Shown here piece by piece: positions 29,358 to 40,920 of a DNA stretch of 60,000 nucleotides. The number at the start of each line of letters is the position of its first letter. Positions within the stretch are counted from its first letter, which is position 1. The position numbers and the translations under genes were made by a program. Under the pieces are notes generated by a model. It was not told where the DNA came from. It ran no database searches and saw only the letters and a list, made by a program, of their open reading frames with translations. This DNA is from Adiantum capillus-veneris (taxonomy: Eukaryota > Streptophyta > Polypodiopsida > Polypodiales > Pteridaceae): the NCBI GenBank assembly GCA_014529385.2, contig CM043968.1, positions 8,974,648 through 9,034,647 on the forward strand, in the 5' to 3' direction.

Positions 29358-30539
29358 TCCTTTTAAGGAGTCATGGCTCATCACAAGCATGGCAAGAATT
29401 TGTAATTTTTTGGCTTTATCAATATAGCCTACTCACCATTGGGAATTTTGCTTTTAAAAAAAAGGGATAAAAACCTTGCACTTGTAAATTATCATGACGT
29501 TGCCTTCTCTTCCTTTCTGTCATTGCAATTGTGTAAGTTAATTTATACATTGAGGAGAGAAGCTTGTTATATAAAGGTTTTCTGGTGGACTCAACAATAT
29601 GATAAGTACAAGTGCTACAAGTAGCATACTCAACAAAATAGAATGATTCTCCCCTCCAAGGCTAAAGGCATCCTTCTTACCCATTTTTGGAGGGAAGCTG
29701 CTAAAAAGCTCAACAACAACGGCATTGGCATATAGGCCAACTTTGGGACTATAGCAGGAGCTGCTGGAGAGGAACAAAGCAACTAGCACTCCAGCTCAAC
29801 CGCGGTGAGACAAAAAGTTTACTGATCAACAGAGCCCTTGAGTAGCCTAACAAATGGTATCTACCGATCTATGAATCCAAGTGGTAGCCAATGAATAGAG
29901 ATTTCTTAAAACTGCAAACTAAGGATGTATACCTCACCTTTATGGCGTCAAATGATTGTTTCTTCTTGCTTAAGAAGCAATTGGGCTTAAATTGACCAGG
30001 CTCAAGATGGGAATCAGTCATTAAGAATATATGGAACCCTCAATGGCCGCATGGGACGGAAGTTTTCTTATGGAAGGTACATTGGGAAGCCATGTCGACT
30101 CGAGTGAAGTTCTTTCCATGGAAATTGGCATAGATAGATGTTCGAAATACAGAACGGCCTGTGAAGACCTCCTTGACCTTTTTGAGGAGTGGGCGATGAT
30201 GTGTGTGCTTGTAGGGAAGATCTGCAAATGGGTCCAAAGAACTTGGAAAATAGGACTCTTCAAGAACAATCTCTTTATGGGAGCGAAGGTGTTCAAGAGC
30301 CATGCACTCCGCATCGTTATGCAAGTCATAAGATATTACTACTTCAAACACATTTGGAAGGCAAGGATGATAGCTCCATAGAAAGAGCTAAGTTCTCATA
30401 GATAGTCCAAGATTGTTAACATGGTACTTCTCCATTGGAAAAAGGAAAACCTTGAAGGGTGGCCTAGAATCATGCGTGGCGCAATGACATAGTTGCATAT
30501 GTGAAAGGGTGGGTTGTGAGGGATAGCAACACCTTAACT
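29358..30539 (+). repeat. Array unit 22
   Basis: A ~25-bp deletion near 29880. Finger frame 30031-30381 reads MCVLVGKICKWVQRTWKIG. Confidence 0.85.
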
Positions 30540-31737
30540 TCATGGCTCATCACAAGCATGGCAAGAATTTGTAATTTTTTGGCTTTATCAATATAAACTA
30601 CTAACCATTGGGAAATTTTCTATTTAATAAAAAGGGATAAAAACCTTGCACTTGTAAATTATCGTGACATTGCCTTCTCTTCCTTATTGTCATTGCAATT
30701 GTGTAAGTTGATTTATACAATTAGGAGAGAAGCTTGTTATATAAAGGTTTTCTCTTGGAAAGAACAATATGATGTGTACAAGTACTACAAGTAGCATACT
30801 CAACAAAATAGAATGATTCTCCCCTCCAAGGCTAAAGGCATCCTTCTTACCCATTTTTGGAGGGAAGCTGCTAAAGCTCAACAACAACGGCATTGGCATA
30901 TAGGCCAACTTTGGGACTATAGCAGGAGTTGTTGGAGAGGAACAAAGCAACTAGTTCTCCAGTTCAACCGCGGTGGGACAAAAAGTTTACTGATCAACAG
31001 AGCCCTTGAGTAGCCTACCAAATGGTATCTACCGATCTATGAATCCAAGTTCAAGTGGAGAGCTTGGTGGTAGCCAATGAATAGACATTTCCTAAAACTG
31101 CAAACTAAGGATGTATACCTCACCTTTATGGCCTCAAAGGATTGGTTCTTATTTATTAAGAAGCAGTTGGGATTAAATTGACGAGGCTCAAGATGTAAAT
31201 CAGTCATGAAGAATATATGGAATCCTCAATGCCCGCATGGGACGGAAGTTTACTTATGGAAGGTACTGTGGGAAGCCATGTCGAGTGGAGTGAAGTTCTT
31301 GCCATGAAAATTGGCATAGATAGATGTTCGAAATACAGAACGGCTTGTGAAGACCTCCCTCACCTTTTTGAGGAGTGGGAGATTATATGTGTCCTTGTAG
31401 GGAAGATCTGCAAATGGGTCCATAGAACATGGAAAATAGGACTCTTCAAGAACAATCTCTTCATGGGAGGGAAGGTGTTCAAGAGCCATGCACTGCTCAT
31501 CGTTATGCAAGTCATGAGATATTACTACCTCAAACACATTTGGAAGGCAAGGATGACAGCTCCATAGAAATAGCTAAGTTCTCGTAGATAGTCCAAGATT
31601 GTTAACATGGTACTTCTCCATTGGAAAACAAAAAAACCTTGAAGGGTGGCCTAGAACCATGGGTGCTGCAATGACACAGTGGCATGGGTGAAAGGGTGGG
31701 TTGTGTGGGGTAGCAACACCTTTAACTGATGTATCTT
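30540..31737 (+). repeat. Array unit 23
   Basis: Its anchor is reduced to CTTCATGGCTCATC, a change shared with unit 25. Finger frame 31217-31567. Confidence 0.85.
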
Positions 31738-32941
31738 TGATCCTTTTAAGGAGTCATGGCTCATCACAAGCATGGCAAGAATTTGTAATTTTTTGGCTTT
31801 ATCAATATAACCTACTCACCATTGGGAATTTTGCTATTTAAAAAAAAGGGATAAAAACCTTGCACTTGTAAATTATCATGACGTTGCCTTCTCTTCCTTA
31901 TTGTCATTACAATTGTGTAAGTTGATTTATACATTGAGGAGAGAAGCTTGTTATATAAAGGTTTTCTGGTGGACTCAACAATATGATGAGTACAAGTGCT
32001 ACAAGTAGCATACTCAACAAAATAGAATAATTCTCCCCTCCAAGGCTAAAGGCATCCTTCTTACCCATTTTTGGAGGGAAGCTGCTAAAAAGCTCAACAA
32101 CAACAGCATTGGCATATAGGCCAACTTTGGGACTATAGCCGGAGCTGTTGGAGAGGAACATAGCAAATAGCACTCCAGCTCAACCGCGGTGGGACAAAAA
32201 GTTTATTGATCAACAGAGCCCTTGAGTAGCCTAACAAATGGTATCTACCGATCTATGAATCCATGTTCAAGTGGAGATCTTGGTGATAGCCAATGCATAG
32301 ACATTTCCTAAAACTGCAAACTAAGGATGTATACCTCACCTTTATGGCCTCAAACGATTGGTTCTTCTTGCTTAAGAAGAAGTTAGGCTTAAATTGACCA
32401 GGCTCAAGATGGGAATCAGTCATTAAGAATATATGGAACCCTCAATGGCCGCATGGGACAGAAGTTTTCTTATGGAAGGTACTTTGGGAAGCCATGTCGA
32501 CTCGAGTGAAGTTCTTGCCATGGAAATTGGCGTAGATAGATGTTCGAAATACAGAACGGCTTGTGAAGACTTCCCTTACCTTTTTGAGGAGTGGGAGATG
32601 ATGTGTGTGCTTGTAGGGAAGATCTGCAAATGGGTCCAAAGAACTTGGAAAATAGGACTCTTCAAGAACAATCTCTTCATGGGAGCGAAGGTGTTCAAGA
32701 GCCATGAACTGCTCATCGTTATGCAAGTCATGAGATATTACTACTTGAAACACATTTGGAAGGCAAGGATGACAGCTCCATAGAAAGAGCTAAGTTCTCG
32801 TAGATAGTCCAAGATTGTTAACATGGTACTTCTCCATTGGAAAAAAAAAAAAACCTTGAAGGGTGGCCTAGAAGCATGGGTGGCGCAATGACATAGTTGC
32901 ATGGGTGAAAGGGTTGGTTGTGTGGGTAGCAACACCTTTAA
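31738..32941 (+). repeat. Array unit 24
   Basis: Full length, very close to unit 22 (both have the GATGTGTGTGCTTGTAGG variant). Frames 32433-32783 (plus) and 32442-32753 (antisense). Confidence 0.85.
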
Positions 32942-34136
32942 CTTCATGGCTCATCACAAGCATGGCAAGAATTTGTAATTTTTCGGCTTTATCAATATAA
33001 CCACTGACCATTGGGAAATTTTCTATTTAATGAAAAGGGATAAAAACCTTGCACTTGTAAATTATCGTGACTTTGCCTTCTCTTCCTTATTGTCATTGCA
33101 ATTGTGTAAGTTGATTTATACATTGAGGAGAGAATCTTGTTATATAAAGGTTTTCTGTTGGACTCAACAATATGATGTGTACAAGTACTACCGGTAGCAT
33201 ACTCAACAAAATAGAATGATTCTCCCCTCCAAGGCTAAAGGCATACTTCTTACCCATTTTTGGAGGGAAGATGCTAAAAAGCTCAACAACAATGACATTG
33301 GCATATAGGCCAACTTTGGGACTATAGCAGGAGCTGTTGGAGAGGAAGAAAGCAACTAGCTCTCCAGCTCAACCTCGGTGGGACAAAAAGTTTACTGATG
33401 AACAGAGCCCTTGAGTAGCCTAACAAATGGTATCTACCGATCTATGAATCCATGTTCAAGTGGAGAGCTTGGTGATGGCCAATGAATAGACATTTCCTAA
33501 AACTGCAAAGTAAGGATGTATACCTCACCTTTATGGTCTGAAAGGATTGGTTCTTCTTGCTTAACAATCAGTTGGGCCTAAATTGACCAGGCTAAATATG
33601 GGAATAAGTCATGAAGAATATATGGAACTCTCGATGGCCGCATGGGACAGGAGGAAGGTACTTTGGGAAGCCATGTCGGCTGGAGTGAAGTTCTTGCCAT
33701 GGAAATTGGCATAGATAGATGTTCAAAATAGAGAATGGCTTGTTAAGACCTCCATCACCTTTTTGAGGAGTGGGAGATGATATGTGTCCTTGTAGGGAAG
33801 ATCTGCAAATGGGCCCAAAGAACTTGGAAAATAGGACTCTTCAAGAACAATTTCTTCATGGGAGGGAAGGTGTTCAAGAGCCATGCACTTCTCATCGTTA
33901 TGCAAGTCATGAGATATTACTACTTCAGACACATTTGGAAGGCCAGGATGAGAGCTCCATAGAAATAGCTAAGTTCTCGTAGATAGTCCAAGATTGTTAA
34001 CATGGTACTTCTCCATTGGAAAACAAAAAAACCTTGAAGGGTGGCCTAGAAGCATGGGTGCTGCAATGACAAAATTGCATGGGTGAAAGGGTGGGTTGTG
34101 TGGGGTAGCAACACCTTTACTTGATGTATCTTTGAT
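32942..34136 (+). repeat. Array unit 25
   Basis: Shares the shortened CTTCATGGCTCATC anchor with unit 23, so units 22-23 and 24-25 look like a two-unit duplication. Finger frame 33777-33962. Confidence 0.85.
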
Positions 34137-34905
34137 CCTTTTAAGGAGTCATGGCTCATCACAAGCATGGCAAGAATTTGTAATTTTTCGGCTTTATTAA
34201 TATAACCTACTCACCATTAAGAATTTTTCCTTCTCTTTGTCATGACTTTGCCTTCTCTTTCTTATTGTCATTGCAATTGTGTAAGTTGATTTATACATTG
34301 AGGCGAGAAGCTTGTTCTTTAAAGGTTTTTCTGGTGGACTCAACAATATGATGTGTACAAGTGCTACGAGTAGCATACTCAACAAAATAGAATGATTCGC
34401 CCCTCGAAGACCAAAGCCATCCTTCTTACCTATTTTTGGATGGAAGTTGCTAAAAATGTAAATAGCAAGGGCATTGACATATAGGCTAACTTTGGGACTA
34501 TAGGAGGAGCTCCTGGAGAGGAACAAAGTTACTAGCTCTCTAGTTCAACCTCGGTGGGACAAAAAGTTGCACAGCCCTTGAGTAACCTTACAAATGGTAT
34601 CTACCAAACTATGAATCCAAGTTCAAGTGGACATCTTGGCAATGGCCAATGAAGAGACAATACCTAAAATTGAAAACTAAGGATGTATACCTAACCTTTA
34701 TGGCCTAAAAGGATTGTTTCTTTCTGCTTAAGAAGCAATTGAGGCTTAAACTGGCCAAGCTCAAGATAGGAGATAGTCATGAAGAATCTATGGAACCCTC
34801 AATGGCCCCATGGGATGGAAGTTTCTTATTTGAGGTACTTTGCGAAGCCGTGTCGACTAGAGTGAACGTCTTGCCATGGAAATTGGTATAGATAGATCTT
34901 CGCAA
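34137..34905 (+). repeat. Array unit 26, divergent and truncated
   Basis: It lacks the A-run segment near 34220. It breaks after GATCTTCGCAATG at about 34905, jumping to TGTACAAGTACTACG of the next unit. Confidence 0.75.
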
Positions 34906-35835
34906 TGTGTACAAGTACTACGAGTAGCATACTCAACTAAATAGAATGATTCTCCCCTCGAAGGCCAAAGGCATCCTTCTTACCCATTTTTAGAGAGAAG
35001 TTTCTAAAAAGATAAATAACATGGGCATTGGCATATAAGCCAACTTTAGAACTATACCACGAGCTCCTGCAAAGAAACAAAGCAACTAGCTCTCCAGTTC
35101 AACCTTGCTAGGACAAAATGTTTACTGATCAGCATAGCCCTTGAGTAACCTATTAAATGGTACCTATCGAACTTTGAATCCAAGTTCAAGTGGACAGCTT
35201 GGCAGTGGGTGGCTAGTAAAGAGACATTTCCTAAAATTGAAAACTAAGGATGTATACCTCACCTTTATGGCCTCAAAGGATTGTTTCTTCCTGCTTAACA
35301 AGCAATTGGGCTTAAACTGACCAGGCTCAAGATGGGAGACAATCATGTTTCTTCTTATCCAAGGCACTTTGCGGAACCATGTTGACTGGAAATAAGTTCT
35401 TGCCATGGCAATTTGTATAGATAGATCCTCACAAAACAGAACAGCTTGTGAAGACTTCCCTCACCTTTTAAAGGAGTGTCTGACGATATGTAGCCTTGTA
35501 GGAAAGATATGCAAATAGGTTAAAAGAACTTGGAAAATAGGACTCTTCAAGAACAATCTCTTCATGGGAGGGAAGGTGTTCAAGAGCCATGCATAGCTCA
35601 TCGCTATGCAAGTCATGAGATATCACTACTTCAAACACATTTGGAAGGCAAGGATGAGAGCTCCATAGAAATAGCTAAGTTCTCGTAGATAGTCCAAGAT
35701 AACAGGGTACTTCTCCATTGGAAAAGAAAAAAACCTTGAAGGGTGGCCTAGAACCATGGGTGCCGCAATGACACACTTGCATGGGTGAAAGCGTGGGTTG
35801 TGTGGGGTAGCAACACCTTCAACTGATGTATCTTT
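34906..35835 (+). repeat. Array unit 27, divergent
   Basis: The finger end again reads KEC (AAGGAGTGTCTG near 35472), as in units 1, 2 and 29. An internal stop interrupts the frame (TGCAAATAGGTT near 35510). Confidence 0.8.
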
Positions 35836-36130
35836 GATCCTTTTAAGGAGTCATGGCTCATCACGAGCATGGCAAGAATTTGTAATTTTTTGGCTTTATC
35901 AATATAACCTACTCACCATTATGAATTTTGTTATTAAAAAAAGGGATAAAAGCCTTGTACTTGCATATTATCATGACTTTGCCTTCTCTTCCTTATTGTC
36001 ATTGTAATCTTGTAAGTTGATTTATACATTGAGGGGAGAAGCTTGTTCTTTAAAGGTTTTCTGGTGGACACAACAATATGATGTGTACAAGTACAACGAG
36101 TAGCATACTCAACAAAATAGAATGATTCAC
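35836..36130 (+). repeat. Array unit 28, 5' part only
   Basis: Array sequence continues to AATAGAATGATTC and then gives way to the non-array repeat at about 36131. The junction is identical to the one at 38640. Confidence 0.85.
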
Positions 36131-36469
36131 AAACATATAGAACACCAAAAATTAAAAAACATTTTCCTTCTCTTCTTTAAAATCATTGATTACAATTGTG
36201 TTGGTTGATTTATAAATTAAGGAGAGAAGCTTGTGCTTTAAAGGTTTTCTGATGAACTCAATAATATAATGTGTAAAACTACTTTGAGTAGCATATTAAA
36301 CAAAATCAAATTATTCAAAAAAAGTTGAAACACCAAGAATGAAAAATCATTTGATGCCCAACTAAGAAGTATTTAAGGTGTGCTAACTATATACATGTGT
36401 TTAGATCTCAATCAATATACATGGCACCTTACTTCATAACCCCAACATTTTGATACCTGCCTAATGTAC

Positions 36470-36470
<1 letters not shown>

Positions 36471-36504
<34 letters not shown>
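36471..36504. repeat. Poly(C) tract
   Basis: About 33 consecutive C. The length is prone to sequencing and assembly error. Confidence 0.95.
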
Positions 36505-36505
<1 letters not shown>

Positions 36506-36537
36506 CCCTCTTCTTTCCAAAAGCAAAACGCACTACG

Positions 36538-36539
<2 letters not shown>

Positions 36540-36597
<58 letters not shown>
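36540..36597. repeat. (CT)n microsatellite
   Basis: CT run followed by a short (AC)n. Homologous to the longer run at 39041 in copy B. Confidence 0.95.
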
Positions 36598-36598
<1 letters not shown>

Positions 36599-37230
36599 AC
36601 ACACACACATACAAGGAAGAGCAACAACAATAGCCTTATCTTTATTGATTTCGGGTCTTTCTTTGTCATCATTGGTGGAAGTAATCTATGGTAAGGATGA
36701 TTTGTAATCCACGTATTCTTTTGATAGTAGGTTCTTCAAATTTTGTGGAAGGGGGTTTCTTTGGGGGGATATCAATATCCCCCCTTTGGATCAAATGGAA
36801 ATAGAAAGTAAAGTTTCATATAGTAGTATGGGGAAAAGTGGCAAGAGACAAGGGTTGTGAGGAGTTAAAGAAGTTATGCAAGGGTAAACAGAGCAAGACA
36901 TTGTATTTTTTAATATGTAGGGGTTTGTGAGAGGATTACCTACACACCTTAGGTGGAGTGGGCAGTGCAAAAACCCATCCTTGATGCACAAATTCACTCG
37001 TTTGATTTTGTAGTTAAATTCAATGATCTTATTGTATATGTGATGCCTCGAGTGCAGCATCTAATGGAATCTCTAAAGATTCCACATAATGGCAAGAGAG
37101 TAGCAGAGTAGTAGTAGTAGGCATTCTCAAAGATGCAAAATGTTGACACATAATGAGGAGGTAAATAGTTCATTCCTAGGTTTGTCTCATGATCATTGCC
37201 ATTTACAAATGTCATGGTTTTCTCTTTTAT

Positions 37231-37426
37231 TCTTTCTAATCATCACAATTTTAAAAGAGAGAATCTAGTTTATACATTGAGGATAAAAGCCTTACAACCC
37301 CTCATCGGGTTGTCCTAAAACTTGGGAATATGACAGAGGAGCTCACTCAAAAATGCAACAGAGCAACAAAATCCATGGAATGGGGAGAGATATCAAGGTA
37401 CTTTCACAATTCTATATCTCATTGGT
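37231..37426. other. Junction sequence between edge repeat and unit 29
   Basis: It begins with array-like GTTTATACATTGAGGA, then reads CAACCCCTCATCGGGTTG, a short hairpin (CAACCC/GGGTTG). The open frame 37330-37593 runs from here into unit 29. Confidence 0.5.
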
Positions 37427-38339
37427 CACCTTGGCCCTACAAGGCTAGAGGCGTCCTTCTTACCCATTTTTGGACGAAAGTTGCAAAAAAGCTTAATAAG
37501 AAGGCCAACTTTGGGACTATAGCAAGAGTTGCTGGAGAGGAAGAAAGCAACTATCTTTCCAATTCAACCTCGGTGGGACAAAAATTTTACTGATTAGCAG
37601 AGCCCTTGAGTAGCCTAACAAATGGTATCTACCGAACTATGAATCCAAGTTCAAGTGGACAGCTTGGCGGTGGGTAATGAATAGAGATTTCCTAAAACTG
37701 AAAACTAAGGATGTATAACTCACCTTTATGGCCTCAAAGGATTGGTTCTTCATGTGGTTAACAAGCTCTTGGGCTTAAAATTACCAGGCTCAAGATGAGA
37801 GACAGTCATGAAGAATATATGGAACCCTCAATGGCGGCATGGAATGGAAGTTTTCTTATGGAAGGTACTTTGGGGAGCCATGTCGACTAGAGTGAAGTTC
37901 TTGCCAGGGAAATTGGTATAGATAGATGCTCACAATACAGAACGGCTTGTGAAGACCTCCATCGCCTTTTCAAGGAGTGCCTTATGATATGTGGCCTTGT
38001 AGGGAAGATCTGCAAATGGGTCCAAAAAGGAACTTGGAAAATAGGACTCTTCAAGAACAATCTCTTCATGGGAGGGAAGGTGTTCAAGAGCCATGCACTG
38101 CTCATCGCTATGCAAGTCATGAGATATCACTACTTCAAACACATTTGGAAGGCAAGGAAGAGAGCTCCATAGAAATAGCTAACTTCTCATAGATTGTCCA
38201 AGATAACAGGGTACTTCTCCATTGGAAAACAAAAAAACCTTGAAGGGTGGCCTAGAACCATGGATGCCATAATGACACACTTGCATGGGTGAAAGGGTGG
38301 GTTGTGTGGGGTAGAAACACCTTCAACTGAGGTATCTTT
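37427..38339 (+). pseudogene. Array unit 29: best-preserved edge copy of the LINE C-terminal fragment
   Basis: Across shifted frames it reads KARGVLLTHFWTKVAKKLNK, KWYLPNYESKFKWTAW, KTKDV.LTFMASKDWFF, IWNPQWRHG, EVFLWKVLWGAM and RCSQYRTACEDL.RLFKEC, followed by GLVGKICKWVQ. This is the order expected upstream of, and inside, the zf-RVT domain of plant LINE ORF2 proteins. A 3-bp insertion (CCAAAAAGGAACTTGG near 38025) adds one codon relative to other units. Stops and frameshifts make it non-coding. It lies isolated between the two edge repeats. Confidence 0.75.
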
Positions 38340-38640
38340 GATCCTTTTAAGGAGTCATGGCTCATCACAAGCATGGCGAGAATTTGTAATTTTTTGGCTT
38401 TATCAATATAACCTACTTACCATTGTGAATTTTTCTATTTAAAAAAGGGATAAAAGCCTTGCACTTGCAAATTATCATGACTTTGCCTTCTCTTAAGACC
38501 TTATTGTCATTGTAATTGTGTAAGTTGATTTATACATTGAGGGGAGAAGCTTGTTCTTTAAAGGTTTTCTGGTGGACACAACAATATGATGTGTACAAGT
38601 ACTACGAGTAGCATACTCAACAAAATAGAATGATTCACAA
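38340..38640 (+). repeat. Array unit 30, 5' part only
   Basis: The last recognisable array segment. It ends at AATAGAATGATTC with the same junction into the edge repeat as unit 28. Confidence 0.85.
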
Positions 38641-38982
38641 ACATATAGAACACCAAAAATGAAAAATCATTGGCCTTATCTTCCTTAAAATCATTGATTG
38701 CAATTGTGTCTCTCATCAAGGTTTATACATTAAGGAGAGAAGCTTATGCTTTAAAGTTTTCTGATGAACTCAATAATATGATGTGTACAACTACTTTGAG
38801 TAGCATATTAAACAAAATCAAATGATTCAAAAAAATTTGAAACACCAAGAATGAAAAATCATTTGATGCCCCACTAAGAAGTATTTAAGGTGTGCTAACT
38901 ATATACACGTGTTTAGATCTCAATCAACATGCATGGCACCTTACTTCATGACCCCAACTTTTTGATACCTGCCTAATGAAGA

Positions 38983-39005
38983 CCCCCCCCCCCCCCCCCC
39001 CCCCC
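38983..39005. repeat. Poly(C) tract
   Basis: About 22 C; counterpart of the tract at 36471. Confidence 0.95.
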
Positions 39006-39036
39006 TTTCTTCTTCCCAAAAACAAAATACACTAGG

Positions 39037-39040
<4 letters not shown>

Positions 39041-39083
<43 letters not shown>

Positions 39084-39101
39084 ACTCACTCTCACTCACT
39101 C

Positions 39102-39179
<78 letters not shown>
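39041..39179. repeat. (CT)n, (CA)n compound microsatellite
   Basis: CT runs interrupted by CACT and CTCACT motifs, then about 20 CA dinucleotides. Confidence 0.95.
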
Positions 39180-39184
<5 letters not shown>

Positions 39185-39826
39185 AGCAACAACAATACCA
39201 ATATATCCAACAATAGCCTTATCTTTATTGATTTTAGGCATTTCTTTGACATCCTTGGTGAAAGTAATCTATGGTAAGGATGATTTGTAATCCACGTACT
39301 CTTTTGATAGTAGGTTCTTCAAATTTTGTGGAAGGGGGTTTCTTTGGGGGGATATCAATATCCCCCCTTTAGATCAAATGGAAATAGAAAGTAAAGTTTC
39401 AAATAGTAGTATGGAAAAAAGTGGCAAGAGACGAGGGATGTGAGGAGTTAAAGAAGTTATGCAAGGGTAAACAGAGCAAGACATTGTATTTTTTAATATG
39501 TTGGGGTTTGTGAGAGGATTACCTACACACCTTGGGTGGAGTGGGCAGCGCAAAAACCCATCCTTGATGCACAAATTCACTCGTTTGATTTTGTAGTTAA
39601 ATTCAATTAGCTAATTATATATGTGATGCCTAGAGTGAAGCATCTAGTGGAATCTCTAAAGATTCCACATAATGGCAAGAGAGTAGACCAAGTAGTAGAG
39701 TAGTAGTAGTAGGCATTCTCAAAGGTGCAAAATGTTGAGAATATAATGAGGAGGTAAATAGTTCATTCCTAGGTTTGTCTCATGATCATTGCCATTTACA
39801 AAGCAAATGTCATGGTTTTCTCTTTT

Positions 39827-40177
39827 TTTCTTCCTTAAGGCTAGGACCATTAGATAAGAAGTCATGGAACACCATGAGCTATAATTGAGCATTTCCTATA
39901 ATTAAGGAAATTCTCCTTAATTATAGGAGGTACCTTTTACTTTGCCAACATGCTTGGTATAGACTAAGTATGTGGTCTAGGGTACAAAGAGCCTACCAAA
40001 GGCATATTAATTTGTCCTGTCCCAAATTAGCAGGTAGCAACTACCCCGAGGCTACCGCATAGCCTTCCCTAGATCATAGCTAAAAGATGGTCCTGATGAT
40101 TTATGATATAAATTTATGTCTATAGTTCAGTTAAAAGACTATGGTCATTCTAAGGTTTACAAGGTCACATTGGCAAA
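39827..40177. other. Unassigned sequence with a hairpin
   Basis: No gene recognised. It contains a 15-bp perfect inverted repeat, TCCTATAATTAAGGA at 39894-39908 and its complement at 39914-39928, with a 5-nt loop. Confidence 0.6.
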
Positions 40178-40794
40178 CTATATATTCCAAATCCTATTGA
40201 ATCTTATACTAGACATTGGCTTGATACTCATACTCTTGAGTGTTCTATTATCATCATGCAAAATGTCTATTTTCTTGTACAGGTTTAGTATTGCAAGCAA
40301 GGTTTCCCTAGTACCATCCTCCATAGTCCTACTCTTCTGTGGCACTATCTCTGAGTTGTCCTCTACAAAAGAGCGTATGAGTGACGTACCTACCTCTGTT
40401 ATGATCTCGTCCTTTCTTATTACACCATCATTAAGATGCACCGAGAGACGAACCCCATTTTCAAACTGCACACCGTAATGATAAAATGAAGTTTTTGTAA
40501 TGCCATGGATTTCATACCAAGCTCTTTTACAACCCTCACTGCTATTAAAAGAAATTACATAGCAAGTCTTTGCAGTCATTGTGTTCTCACACCAAGCAAT
40601 TAGCATTGAATCATACACATAGTTGGTTCTCTTCTACAAACTCTGGCCCCAAAATTTGTTGTGCACAACCATGATCTTATCTCTGTTTGCATACTGACAA
40701 CACCTTTTGGCACAATAAGCTATGGTTGAAACCCGTTCAACAGATGATAGCAACACTTGATTGGCTTTCTTAGAAGGCTTTACAAACATTTTTG
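40178..40794 (-). pseudogene. Transposase-like protein fragment, N-terminal part
   Basis: A minus-strand frame runs from MFVKPSKKANQVLL (40794) through one stop (GQSL*KRTNY near 40630) to RFNRIWNI (40178), about 205 codons. The middle reads CKRAWYEIHGITKTSFYHYG, then SVHLNDGVIRK and EVGTSLIRSFVEDNS. By memory this resembles a widespread uncharacterised plant and invertebrate protein family in which a CRKAW.xIHGI.K..FYR helix-turn-helix-like region precedes a catalytic core. No catalytic domain is visible here; the frame simply ends at 40178. The family assignment is uncertain, but coding origin is likely from composition and length. Confidence 0.45.
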
Positions 40795-40826
40795 GTTTCT
40801 GTATATAAATCAAATTTTGTTTTCTT

Positions 40827-40844
40827 TGGTATTAGAGCCCAAGG
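40827..40844 (+). other. Primer-binding site, initiator tRNA-Met type
   Basis: TGGTATTAGAGCCCAAGG closely matches the canonical plant PBS TGGTATCAGAGC. It lies 77 bp upstream of the gag start, as expected. The 5' LTR that should precede it is not recognisable; the minus-strand transposase-like frame ends only 33 bp upstream. Confidence 0.75.
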
Positions 40845-40920
40845 TTCTCTCTTATTTCTGAAGAAGAGGGCGATCTACCACACAAGGCAAGGCCACAAGT
40901 GTGTCGGAGGGATAAGCAAC

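Larger units (their letters stand above)
27559..36130 (+). repeat. Tandem array of ~1.2-kb LINE-derived units, block 2
   Basis: Nine further units in the same orientation and order of segments as block 1, starting part-way through a unit. Spacing is regular at ~1.2 kb for units 22-25, then becomes ragged and more divergent from about 34.2 kb. Confidence 0.9.
36131..37230. repeat. Array-edge repeat, copy A
   Basis: A ~1.1-kb sequence that starts ACAAACATATAGAACACC, contains poly(C) and (CT)n, and ends near CATGATCATTGCCATTTAC. It is repeated at 38641-39826. The first ~200 bp contains a second, diverged piece of array sequence (AAGGAGAGAAGCTTGTGCTTTAAAGG near 36218). No gene is recognised. Confidence 0.85.
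38641..39826. repeat. Array-edge repeat, copy B
   Basis: Near-identical to copy A over its length (offset about 2,510 bp at the start and 2,585 bp at the end; the difference is microsatellite length). Flanked on the left by unit 30 exactly as copy A is by unit 28, so the duplicated block is unit plus edge repeat. Confidence 0.85.

Noticed and set aside
40792-40920. Upstream methionine as the gag start
   Set aside because: It precedes the PBS at 40827; the in-frame Met at 40921 (MGDPSSSS) fits gag better.
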